From Pseudomonadota bacterium (GTDB taxonomy: Bacteria; Pseudomonadota; Alphaproteobacteria; Rhodobacterales; Rhodobacteraceae): a stretch of DNA of 5,697 bases. The stretch is taken from positions 1 to 5,697 of the forward strand of contig JAQCLA010000165.1 in the NCBI GenBank assembly GCA_027592105.1, read 5' to 3'. Positions 1 through 5,697 of the stretch are shown here, in pieces (position 1 is the first letter of the stretch; each line of letters starts with the position of its first letter). A program made the translations under genes and the position numbers. Under the pieces are notes generated by a model. That model was not told the DNA's origin. It did not search any database and worked only from the letters and a program-made list of their open reading frames with translations.

Positions 1-1
1 C

Positions 2-76
2 CTTGGCAAGGACGCCCAAAGCATCCTATCACGCGCTCGCGCAATGGTGGCGCGGCTAAGGGCAAGACAAGCGTGA
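2..76 (+). CDS. 3' end of an unidentified upstream gene (partial)
   Basis: Frame 2 is open from the window edge to a TGA at 74-76. It gives 24 residues ending in RAMVARLRARQA, an Arg/Ala-rich stretch likely to be an amphipathic C-terminal helix. The TGA lies inside GTGA, where GTG is the chosen glk start. This is the common stop/start overlap of co-translated genes and is the main support for the call. The fragment is too short to assign a family. A competing frame from base 3 ends in TAA at 57-59 and cannot be ruled out. The frame of glk itself is also open back to base 1, so a longer glk N-terminus is a further alternative, though unlikely given the family length. Confidence 0.4.
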   Translation, partial: LGKDAQSILSRARAMVARLRARQA

Positions 77-1044
77 CAAGCGACATGGGCAATCTGACGG
101 ATGCGGCTGGGCTCAGCCTTGTGGCCGATATCGGCGGCACGAATACCCGCGTCGCCTTGGCACGCGGCCCGGTGGTGGATCGCGCCACGGTGATGCGCCA
201 TGCCAATGCCGATCACCCCGATCTTGCATCGGTGCTGGCCCAGTATCTGGCCCAAAGCGACATCGCCGCCGATCAGATCAGCGGCATCTGTGTGGCCGCA
301 GCCGGGCCCGTGCATGATGGCGTGGCGCAGCTGACCAATCTCGATTGGCAGATCGACCGCGCAACCCTTGGCCGCACGCTTGGCGCGGAAAAAGTCGCCG
401 TGCTCAACGACCTCCAAGCCCAAGGTCATGCCATCGGCTATATCGATGCAGCCGATCTCGACATCATCATCGCCCAACCCGACGCCCCCGCCCATGCCGC
501 CAAGCTGGTGGTAGGGCTTGGCACGGGCTTCAACGCTTGCCCGGTCTTCGATACCAGCGCCGGGCGTTTCGTCCCGCCCTCCGAGGCGGGGCATGTCAGC
601 CTGCCCGCCCTTGGCGGCGCAATGGCCGATCTGACCGGCGCGATGATGAGGGATTTCGGCTTTGCCTCGGTCGAAGAGGTTCTCTCGGGGCGCGGCATCA
701 GCTACCTGCACCGCGTCTTGCACGGCCAGATGGCCGAGCCTGCCGAGATCATGGCCAGCCTTGCCCAGCACGAAGCCAAGGCAAGCCAAACCGCCGCGGC
801 CTTTGTGCAGATCATGGGCACGGTCGTGGGCGATCTGGCGCTCGCGCACCTGCCCTTTGGCGGCATTTATCTGGTGGGCGGGGTAACGCGCGCCTTTGGC
901 CCCTATCTCGACCGCTTCGGCTTTGCCGATCATCTGCGCGCCAAGGGGCGTTTCGCGGGCTTTATGGACAGGTTCGGCGTATTCGTCGTGCGCGATGATT
1001 ACGCGGCCTTGACGGGCTGCGCCTCGCATCTGGCCAAGCTCTAA
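73..1044 (+). CDS. glk: Glucokinase (bacterial Glk family, PF02685 type)
   Basis: This cytoplasmic enzyme phosphorylates glucose with ATP to glucose 6-phosphate, feeding the Entner-Doudoroff, pentose phosphate or glycolytic routes. The 323 residues match the roughly 320 usual for the E. coli-type Glk. Visible motifs are the N-terminal phosphate-binding DIGGTNTR (19-26), LTNLDW (87-92) in the sugar-binding region, and LND (111-113) with D113 as the expected catalytic base. Further on are GLGTGFN (148-154), PSEAGHVSL (169-177), VLSGRGISYLH (203-213) and the C-terminal GGIYLVGG (263-270). The GTG start is preferred because AAGGG at 58-62 lies 10 bases upstream and because it forms the GTGA overlap. 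The ATG at 85 has no clear ribosome site. The first dozen or so residues precede the conserved core and are not diagnostic. The gene ends convergently on the M32 gene with a 4-base overlap. It is not a ROK-type kinase: the ROK zinc-binding cysteine cluster is absent. Confidence 0.94.
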   Translation: MTSDMGNLTDAAGLSLVADIGGTNTRVALARGPVVDRATVMRHANADHPDLASVLAQYLAQSDIAADQISGICVAAAGPVHDGVAQLTNLDWQIDRATLGRTLGAEKVAVLNDLQAQGHAIGYIDAADLDIIIAQPDAPAHAAKLVVGLGTGFNACPVFDTSAGRFVPPSEAGHVSLPALGGAMADLTGAMMRDFGFASVEEVLSGRGISYLHRVLHGQMAEPAEIMASLAQHEAKASQTAAAFVQIMGTVVGDLALAHLPFGGIYLVGGVTRAFGPYLDRFGFADHLRAKGRFAGFMDRFGVFVVRDDYAALTGCASHLAKL

Positions 1045-2510
1045 ATCCCGTAAAGCGCGCGATATTTCGCCTCCAAATAACCCAAGAGCGCCGCCTCTTG
1101 AACAGGCGCGCCTGTCGCATGCTCCACCGTCGCACGCGGTGTACGGAGCCCGCCATGCGTCTGCAGATTATCACGCAACCAACCCAAGGCCGGGGCAAGA
1201 TCACCCTTGGCCAAGTCCTGATCCAACCCGGGCCGCGCATCGCGCAGCGCCGCATGCAGACAGCCCGCATAAACATTGCCAAGGCTATAGGTCGGGAAAT
1301 AGCCAAACAGCCCCACCGGCCAATGCACATCCTGCAACACGCCATTGGCGGGGCGATCCACCGCAATTCCGAAATCGGCGGCGAAACGGTCGTTCCAGGC
1401 CGCCTCAAGATCACCCAGCGCCAGATCGCCGCCGATCAGCGCACGCTCCAGATCGAAGCGCAGCATGATATGCAGGTTGTAATGCACCTCATCGGCCTCG
1501 GTGCGGATATATCCCGCCGCCACACGGTTCACAGCACGCGCAAAATCCTCAGGGCTATTCACGGAAAGCGGCCCGAAATGATCGCGCATCCGCCCAAACA
1601 GCCAATGGCAAAAGGCAGGCGAGCGGCCAAGCTGGTTCTCGTAAATCCGGCTTTGGCTTTCATGCACCCCCATCGAGACGCCTTGGCCCAACACGCTCAG
1701 CCCGAAGTCTTGTGCGATGTTCTGTTCATAGCCCGCATGGCCTACCTCGTGGATAGTGGAATAGATGCAGCCCAAGGGCTCGGCCTCATCGATCCGCGTG
1801 GTGATGCGTACATCGTTGAAAGAGCCGGATGAAAACGGATGCACCGCCTCATCGATCCGGCCGCGCGTCAGGTCGTAGCCAAAGACCTGCGCCACCTCTT
1901 GGGCCAGCGCCAATTGCCCTGCCCGCGGGAAATGCCCGGTCAGCACGGGTGCGGGGGGCGCATCTCGCAAGGCGGCGCGCAGATCCACCAGCCCGGGCCG
2001 TATCCGGTCAAACAGCGAAGCGATCTCGGCACCGGTGATGCCGGGCTCATACCCATCCAAAAGCGCGTCATAAGCATCACCGCCATCGGCCAAAGCCGCA
2101 GCTTCGGCGCGGCGCAGATCGATGACTTGCCCCAGCACAGGCAAAAAGCCCGCCAGATCATCAGCCTTGCGCGCCGCGGCCCACTTGCCTTGCGACACAG
2201 AGGTGACGCGCGCGATTTCGGCGGCCAAATCCCCCGGCACGCGGCACGCACGGCTGTAGCTATGGGCAATGAGGCGCAGCTGTGCGGCCTCAGCCTCGGT
2301 GCCGGGCGTGGCATGCTCCAGCCATTCCCCGATACGCGGATCGGTGCGCCGCGCATGCAACACACCCTCTAGCGCTGCCATTTCTTCACCGCGTTGCAGT
2401 GCCGCACCGCGCGGCATCATGGTTTCTTGGTCCCAGCCCAAACGCCCCATCACCTGCCCGAGCGCCTCGGTCTCGCGCTGAAAGGCTAAAAGATCGCCAA
2501 GCGCGCTCAT
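1041..2510 (-). CDS. M32-family metallocarboxypeptidase (carboxypeptidase Taq type)
   Basis: This is a zinc- or cobalt-dependent exopeptidase that removes C-terminal residues from peptides, presumably cytosolic since no signal peptide is seen. The 489 residues fit the roughly 500 usual for M32. In order, the family hallmarks are HPF (224-226), DVRITTR (233-239) and the metal-binding HEVGH (254-258; H254 and H258 as ligands, E255 as catalytic base). These are followed by HESQSR (283-288, E284 the expected third ligand), IRTEADEVHYNLH (335-347) and LQDVHWPVGLFGYFPTY (391-407). The frame stays open to 2690, but the M at 2510 is chosen. Homology begins there with LLAFQRETEALG, AAAGGGG at 2524-2518 is a strong ribosome site 7 bases upstream, and the ATG overlaps the ctaA TGA as ATGA. 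The gene is therefore likely co-transcribed and translationally coupled with ctaA. No gap remains before the convergent glk. Confidence 0.95.
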   Translation of the reverse strand: MSALGDLLAFQRETEALGQVMGRLGWDQETMMPRGAALQRGEEMAALEGVLHARRTDPRIGEWLEHATPGTEAEAAQLRLIAHSYSRACRVPGDLAAEIARVTSVSQGKWAAARKADDLAGFLPVLGQVIDLRRAEAAALADGGDAYDALLDGYEPGITGAEIASLFDRIRPGLVDLRAALRDAPPAPVLTGHFPRAGQLALAQEVAQVFGYDLTRGRIDEAVHPFSSGSFNDVRITTRIDEAEPLGCIYSTIHEVGHAGYEQNIAQDFGLSVLGQGVSMGVHESQSRIYENQLGRSPAFCHWLFGRMRDHFGPLSVNSPEDFARAVNRVAAGYIRTEADEVHYNLHIMLRFDLERALIGGDLALGDLEAAWNDRFAADFGIAVDRPANGVLQDVHWPVGLFGYFPTYSLGNVYAGCLHAALRDARPGLDQDLAKGDLAPALGWLRDNLQTHGGLRTPRATVEHATGAPVQEAALLGYLEAKYRALYGI

Positions 2511-3649
2511 GCTTTGGCCCCTTTCACGCTTTGGGCCATGGGGTACATGCACAAGAACCGCGCGCGCAGCACCAGTGTCAGCACGGCCACCGCCCCCAGC
2601 TGATGCCAGATTGCGATATACCAAGGCGAGGAATGCATCACGGTGACAATCCCCAAGACCATCTGCGCGAAAATCGCGACCAAGACCCAATCAAAGGCCC
2701 GTCTGGTCGCCATGCGCGCGCTGCGCCTTGCGGCAAACCAGACACCGATGGCCAGCGCCAAGATCACATAGCCCACCATTCGGTGAATGAACTGCACAGT
2801 GCCGTCATTCTCGAACAGGTTGCGCCAGAGCGGCTCGATCGCCCACATGCCGGGCGGGAAAAATCCCCCCGCCATCAAGGGCCAATCAATGTAATTGCGC
2901 CCCGCGTCGATCCCCGCGACCAGCGCGCCGATCAGAATTTGTACGAAACTCAGATGCAACAGCCCCGTCGACATGCCCTTGAGTTTGCGATCACCTTCAC
3001 GCCGGGCTGCCATCAGCGCGGCCTCCTCGCGGCCAAGCTTCATGATGAACCACGCGATCAGCCCAAGGATCAGGAAAGCCAGCCCCAGATGCGTGGCCAA
3101 GCGGTAGGAGGCGACCGAGATCATGCCTTCCTGCAGGCCCGAATGCACCATCCACCACCCAATGGCACCCTGCAGGCCGCCCAAGCCTCCCAGCAACAGC
3201 AAACGCACCGTCCAACCGGGTGGGATGTTGCGGCTGGCCAAAAGCCCGAAAAATCCCACAGCCCAGACAAGCCCGATCACCCGCCCCAGTTGCCGATGCC
3301 CCCATTCCCACCAATAGATCACCTTGAATTCCGCAAGGCTCATGCCCCGGTTCATCAACTGATATTGCGGGATCTGGCGATAGGCGTCGAACTCGGCTTG
3401 CCAATCCTGCGCATTCATCGGTGGCACAGCCCCCGACAAGGGTGCCCATTCGGTGATCGACAACCCCGAATCCGTCAACCGCGTCAGCCCACCTACGGCC
3501 ACCATCGTGACCACGAGCGCAAACAACACCATCAACCAAGCCCGCACCAATCGGCGTGCAAGCCCTGTGTCACGGGTCACGCCACCGGGCGTGGCGACGG
3601 GTTTCTGGGCGCTGTCCACCTCTTGGAAAATGCTGCGCGTCTTTGCCAT
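2507..3649 (-). CDS. ctaA: Heme A synthase CtaA/COX15 (cysteine-free, alphaproteobacterial/mitochondrial type)
   Basis: This inner-membrane enzyme oxidises the C8 methyl of heme O to the formyl of heme A, the last step in making the cofactor of aa3-type cytochrome oxidase. The 380 residues form eight likely membrane helices, near 36-53, 123-138, 147-168, 186-204, 228-246, 289-307, 319-338 and 344-362. Four histidines expected to ligate heme are visible: H118 in EWGHRQLGR, H187 in RLATHLGL, H289 in QFIHRM and H349 in IWHQLG. E115 sits three residues before H118, matching the conserved E-x-x-H. GGLTRLTDSGLSITEW (53-68) is the N-terminal family signature. The first extracytoplasmic loop has no cysteine pair; the only cysteine is C367. 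This separates it from the Bacillus-type enzyme. The ATG is supported by AAGGGGA at 3662-3656, six bases upstream. The M32 gene overlaps its 3' end. Its partner, heme O synthase, is not in the window. Confidence 0.96.
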   Translation of the reverse strand: MAKTRSIFQEVDSAQKPVATPGGVTRDTGLARRLVRAWLMVLFALVVTMVAVGGLTRLTDSGLSITEWAPLSGAVPPMNAQDWQAEFDAYRQIPQYQLMNRGMSLAEFKVIYWWEWGHRQLGRVIGLVWAVGFFGLLASRNIPPGWTVRLLLLGGLGGLQGAIGWWMVHSGLQEGMISVASYRLATHLGLAFLILGLIAWFIMKLGREEAALMAARREGDRKLKGMSTGLLHLSFVQILIGALVAGIDAGRNYIDWPLMAGGFFPPGMWAIEPLWRNLFENDGTVQFIHRMVGYVILALAIGVWFAARRSARMATRRAFDWVLVAIFAQMVLGIVTVMHSSPWYIAIWHQLGAVAVLTLVLRARFLCMYPMAQSVKGAKA

Positions 3650-3730
3650 GAGCTGTCCCCTTCTCTCTTGGCCACAGACCTATCGCGCGACCGCCCCCCC
3701 TTCAAGCGACTGCGGCAAGGCGTCCAATCT

Positions 3731-3760
3731 CTTCTCTGTTTCATAAATATCCCGGGGGAG
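3731..3760 (-). other. AT-containing tail motif of the trmJ-ctaA intergenic element
   Basis: Read on the minus strand, the hairpins downstream of trmJ are followed by CTCCCCCGGGATATTT and then ATGAAACAGAGAAG. This is the most AT-rich patch of an otherwise GC-rich gap, and it ends in a purine-rich run. From memory, strings of the form CCCCCGGGATATTT followed by a short purine-rich tail recur between genes in Rhodobacterales genomes. That recollection is not evidence from this window. The ATG within it opens no gene I can support. It could be part of a repeated intergenic element, an atypical terminator tail, or part of the ctaA leader. Confidence 0.4.
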
Positions 3761-3761
3761 T

Positions 3762-3795
3762 CGCGGCCGAGGGCCGCGGCGGGGGCAGCGCCCCC
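3762..3795 (-). terminator. Tandem GC hairpins after trmJ (possible terminator or repeat element)
   Basis: Two perfect stem-loops stand back to back. One has a 6-bp stem (3781-3786 with 3790-3795, GGGGGC/GCCCCC) and a 3-base loop. The other has a 7-bp stem (3762-3768 with 3772-3778, CGCGGCC/GGCCGCG) and a 3-base loop. The first begins 9 bases after the trmJ TGA on the minus strand, where a terminator would sit. No uridine run follows directly; only CTCCCCCGGGATATTT comes after the second stem, so this is not a canonical Rho-independent terminator. It may still cause pausing or block 3' decay. Together with the adjacent tail motif and the ctaA leader it fills the 155-base gap 3650-3804. I see no gene in that gap. 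Confidence 0.45.
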
Positions 3796-3804
3796 ATCGC
3801 GCAC

Positions 3805-4566
3805 TCAGCCCTGATCGCGCTTCTGCTCGGCCCAACGGACGATCTGGCGAAACGCCCCATGCAGCGTGCGCACATCGGCCTGCGTCAGGGGCAAACGGCT
3901 CCAGATCTGGCGCAGGTTGCGTTTCATCCGCGGCGCCTTGTCCTCGGGAAAAAAGAAACCCGCCGCATCAAGCCGCGCCTCCAGATGATCGCCAAGGGCT
4001 GTGATCTCGGCCAGATTGGCGAAATCTGTGCCGGCCATATCCAGCACTTCGGGCGGCGTGGTATCGGCCAAGCGGCGCAACTCATAGGCGCACAAGAGCA
4101 CACATTGCGCCAAGTTGAGCGAAGGGAAATCCGGGTTCACCGGCACCGAGATCACGGCATTGGCGCGGGCGATATCGTCATTCTCCAACCCTGCACGCTC
4201 CGGCCCGAACAAGACCGCCACACGCCCCCCATTGGCCATGATCGCGCGCGCCTGCGCCATCGCATGCTCGGGCGTCAAGATCGGCACGGTGATGCCGCGC
4301 GACCGCGCCGTAGTGGCAAAAACATAGGTGCAATCGGCAATGGCACTGGGCACATCATCATAGAGCCCCGCGTGATCCAAAAGCCGCCCCGCCCCCGAGG
4401 CCAAGGCCACCGCGCGTTCATTCGGCCAGCCATCGCGGGGCGCCACGACGCGCATGCAATCGAGCCCGAAATTCCACATCCCCCGCGCGGCCGCGCCGAT
4501 ATTCTCGCCCATTTGCGGGCGCACAAGGACAAAGACGGGTTGGGCGGTCGGCGGCGAATAGGTCAT
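3805..4566 (-). CDS. trmJ: TrmJ-type tRNA (Cm32/Um32) 2'-O-methyltransferase, SPOUT superfamily
   Basis: This enzyme is predicted to transfer a methyl group from S-adenosylmethionine to the ribose 2'-OH of nucleotide 32 in tRNA anticodon loops. The 253 residues compare well with about 245 for E. coli TrmJ. The three SpoU motifs of the trefoil-knot fold are present: ENIGAAARGMWNFG (21-34, R28 the expected catalytic arginine), VLFGPERAGLEN (118-129) and SLNLAQCVLLCAYEL (149-163). A C-terminal helical extension, FFFPEDKAPRMKRNLRQI (204-221) through LTQADVRTLHGAFRQI (227-242), is typical of TrmJ rather than of TrmH or TrmL. The frame is open to 4668, but the ATG at 4566 is chosen because family homology starts just after it. 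The upstream 34 residues are Cys- and Arg-rich and unlike the family. No ribosome site is visible before 4566, which is a weakness of this start. The gene is divergent from the ThiE-like gene. Confidence 0.86.
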   Translation of the reverse strand: MTYSPPTAQPVFVLVRPQMGENIGAAARGMWNFGLDCMRVVAPRDGWPNERAVALASGAGRLLDHAGLYDDVPSAIADCTYVFATTARSRGITVPILTPEHAMAQARAIMANGGRVAVLFGPERAGLENDDIARANAVISVPVNPDFPSLNLAQCVLLCAYELRRLADTTPPEVLDMAGTDFANLAEITALGDHLEARLDAAGFFFPEDKAPRMKRNLRQIWSRLPLTQADVRTLHGAFRQIVRWAEQKRDQG

Positions 4567-4611
4567 AGAGCAAGCGGTTAACGCGGCAACGCGCGCGCGA
4601 CAAGCGCCCCA

Positions 4612-4640
4612 TTGCCCCAAGGCCCTGCGGGCGTTATCAC
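4612..4640 (+). promoter_or_regulatory. Candidate sigma70-type promoter for the ThiE-like/patatin pair
   Basis: TTGCCC at 4612-4617 (4 of 6 against TTGACA) and TATCAC at 4635-4640 (4 of 6 against TATAAT) are separated by 17 bases. Transcription would begin near 4647. That leaves a leader of about 20 bases containing the ribosome site AAGGA at 4653-4657. Position and spacing fit, but both hexamers are imperfect and matches of this quality arise by chance. I saw no operator-like palindrome and no TPP-riboswitch core in the 100-base gap 4567-4666. Confidence 0.3.
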
Positions 4641-4666
4641 GCAACCAGCCGCAAGGATGCCCGCAC

Positions 4667-5287
4667 ATGTCGCAAACCGAACAGCCGAACCTCTATCTGA
4701 TCACGCCGCAAAGCTTCGAGATCGCAGCCTTCGCGCCGCGTCTGGCGGCGGTGCTCGACGCCGAGCCGATCGCGTGTCTGCGTCTGGCGCTGGTTAATGA
4801 TGACGAGGATGAACTGGCGCGCGCCGCCGATGGCTTGCGCGAGATCGCCCATGCCCGCGATGTGCCTTTGGTGATCACGGGCCATGCCGTGTTGGTCGAG
4901 CGGTTGGGGCTCGACGGGGTGCATCTGAGCGATGGGGCGCGCCATGTGCGCGCCACGCGCAAGGCGCTTGGGGCCGATGCCATCATCGGGGCCTATTGCG
5001 GTGCCTCGCGCCATGAAGGGCTCAGCGCTGGTGAAAGCGGGGCCGATTACGTCGCCTTCGGCCCGATGGGCGATCACGCGCTCTTGCCCGGGCCGCGGGC
5101 GGAATTCGCACTTTTCGATTGGTGGTCGCAGATGATCGAGTTGCCCGTCGTCGCCGAAGGTGCGCTTGACCGTGACCTGATCGCGGCCATCGCGCCGGTG
5201 ACCGATTTCTTTGCCATCGGCAACGAGATCTGGCGCGCCGATGATCCGGTTGCCGCGCTGCGCGATCTGATCGCGCCCATCCGCTGA
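4667..5287 (+). CDS. ThiE/TenI-like TIM-barrel protein, annotated class thiamine phosphate synthase but with altered active site
   Basis: The 206 residues and motif order match thiamine phosphate synthase (ThiE), which joins the HMP pyrophosphate and thiazole phosphate halves of thiamin. Recognisable landmarks are LYLITP (9-14), LGLDGVHLSD (80-89), DAIIGAYCGASRHEG (104-118), GADYVAFGPM (125-134), LPVVAEGAL (159-167) and IGN (184-186). Several signature residues of canonical ThiE are not seen. The Q-x-R-x-K strand is replaced by CLRLAL (37-42), the IND loop by ITGH (70-73), GVS by GAY, FPTxTK after the GP loop by GDHALLPGPR (135-144), and AIGGI by AEGAL. D89 may keep one metal-binding position. 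Genuine synthase activity is therefore uncertain. A TenI-like or other phosphate-binding role is possible. AAGGA at 4653-4657 sits 9 bases before the ATG. No other thiamin gene is in the window, and a patatin gene follows 8 bases after the stop. Confidence 0.82.
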   Translation: MSQTEQPNLYLITPQSFEIAAFAPRLAAVLDAEPIACLRLALVNDDEDELARAADGLREIAHARDVPLVITGHAVLVERLGLDGVHLSDGARHVRATRKALGADAIIGAYCGASRHEGLSAGESGADYVAFGPMGDHALLPGPRAEFALFDWWSQMIELPVVAEGALDRDLIAAIAPVTDFFAIGNEIWRADDPVAALRDLIAPIR

Positions 5288-5295
5288 GGCCCAAG

Positions 5296-5697
5296 ATGGC
5301 CCGGCGCATCACCCTTGCCCTTCAAGGCGGTGGCGCACATGGGGCCTTTACCTGGGGTGTGCTTGACCGGCTTTTGGACAGCGACGAGATCGAGATCGCG
5401 GGGCTTTCCGGCACATCGGCGGGCGCGCTCAATGGGGCGGCGCTCAAGGCTGGCTTGCTGCGCGGCGGGCGCGAGGCGGCGCGCGAGAATCTTGCTTGGC
5501 TTTGGGAACAGATGGGCGCCATCACCGATGCGCGGATGGGCCCTTGGCTGACCTCCATCGCGCCGGGTGCGCTTAGCGATGCCATCGAAAGCTCGCTGCC
5601 CTTCGCCTTTGGCGACGGGCTGTCGCGGGTGGTCAGCCCTTACGCCTCGGGGCCGTTCTACACCAACCCGCTTGAGCGTATCGTCACCCGTTTTCAA
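5296..5697 (+). CDS. Patatin-like phospholipase (partial, 5' part only)
   Basis: The frame opens at an ATG at 5296 and has no stop before the window ends, giving 134 residues. This is the N-terminal half of a patatin-fold serine lipase or phospholipase, which hydrolyses acyl esters with a Ser-Asp dyad. ITLALQGGGAHGAF (5-18) contains the glycine-rich oxyanion-hole loop GGGAHG. LSGTSAGALNGAAL (37-50) contains the G-x-S-x-G nucleophile elbow with S41. The catalytic aspartate, usually in a DGG or DGA motif, would lie beyond the window. No signal peptide is seen, so a cytoplasmic or membrane-associated enzyme is likely. GAGG at 5286-5289, overlapping the stop of the ThiE-like gene, serves as ribosome site 6 bases upstream. 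Co-transcription and partial translational coupling with that gene are likely. The physiological substrate cannot be told from the sequence. Confidence 0.92.
   Translation, partial: MARRITLALQGGGAHGAFTWGVLDRLLDSDEIEIAGLSGTSAGALNGAALKAGLLRGGREAARENLAWLWEQMGAITDARMGPWLTSIAPGALSDAIESSLPFAFGDGLSRVVSPYASGPFYTNPLERIVTRFQ

Noticed and set aside
1098..1832. A 244-codon plus-strand frame opposite the M32 gene
   Set aside because: Low-complexity Arg/His/Gln-rich translation, no family motif, and fully antisense to a clear M32 peptidase.
2511..2690. A 60-residue N-terminal extension of the M32 protein
   Set aside because: It lies entirely within ctaA in another frame and is unlike M32 proteins. The internal ATG at 2510 has a strong ribosome site and the ATGA overlap.
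3677..3705. A sigma70-type promoter for ctaA (TTGAAG, then GATAGG/TAGGTC on the minus strand)
   Set aside because: The -35 match is modest and no -10 candidate at acceptable spacing exceeds about half the consensus, so it is not reported as a feature.
3577..3804. A 75-codon minus-strand frame running through the hairpin element into ctaA
   Set aside because: It encodes the hairpins and the ctaA leader and overlaps ctaA in another frame. There is no plausible protein.
2282..3814. A 510-codon open frame on the plus strand, antisense to ctaA and the M32 gene
   Set aside because: Its translation is rich in His, Pro, Gln and Arg with no recognisable domain. It lies opposite two well-supported genes and crosses their junction. 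Long antisense frames are expected in GC-rich DNA.
4590..4599. A short CG-alternating tract as a possible Z-DNA or regulatory site
   Set aside because: Ten alternating bases are common by chance in GC-rich DNA, and nothing else supports a function.
4567..4666. A TPP riboswitch ahead of the ThiE-like gene
   Set aside because: The gap is only 100 bases, and I could not find the conserved CTGAGA or ACCTGATC-type core elements in it.
4567..4668. A 34-residue N-terminal extension of TrmJ reaching the ThiE-like start
   Set aside because: It is Cys- and Arg-rich, does not resemble TrmJ N-termini, has no ribosome site, and would leave no room for the divergent promoter.

Overview
The window is GC-rich and densely packed, with typical bacterial housekeeping genes. 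CtaA here is the cysteine-free form of heme A synthase typical of alphaproteobacteria and mitochondria. Together with strong G/C at third codon positions and the style of the TrmJ and ThiE-like proteins, this suggests an alphaproteobacterium, probably of the Rhodobacterales. That placement is inference. I see no phage, transposon, CRISPR, tRNA or rRNA signal.

Layout. On the plus strand, a gene tail at the left edge probably overlaps the start of glucokinase (glk, 73-1044) through a GTGA stop/start. On the minus strand, ctaA (heme A synthase, 3649 down to 2507) overlaps an M32 carboxypeptidase gene (2510 down to 1041) through ATGA. The M32 gene then runs tail-to-tail into glk, and the two stop codons share four bases. 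Upstream of ctaA is a 155-base gap. It holds two perfect GC hairpins and an AT-containing tail just after the end of a TrmJ-type tRNA 2'-O-methyltransferase gene (4566 down to 3805, also minus). About 100 bases of divergent intergenic DNA follow, then a plus-strand pair: a ThiE-like TIM-barrel protein (4667-5287) and, eight bases later, the start of a patatin-like phospholipase that runs off the right edge (5296-5697).

How the genes work together. Glk feeds glucose into central metabolism as glucose 6-phosphate. CtaA completes the heme A cofactor for aa3-type cytochrome oxidase. The M32 peptidase is translationally coupled to CtaA, but no functional tie is known to me. TrmJ modifies position 32 of tRNA anticodon loops. 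The ThiE-like protein lacks most recognisable thiamin-phosphate-synthase residues, so its role is open; it is probably co-transcribed with the patatin gene.

The window is largely ordinary. I found no convincing new system. The points most worth a second look are the degenerate ThiE-like protein and its patatin neighbour, the double-hairpin element between trmJ and ctaA, and the very tight gene overlaps.
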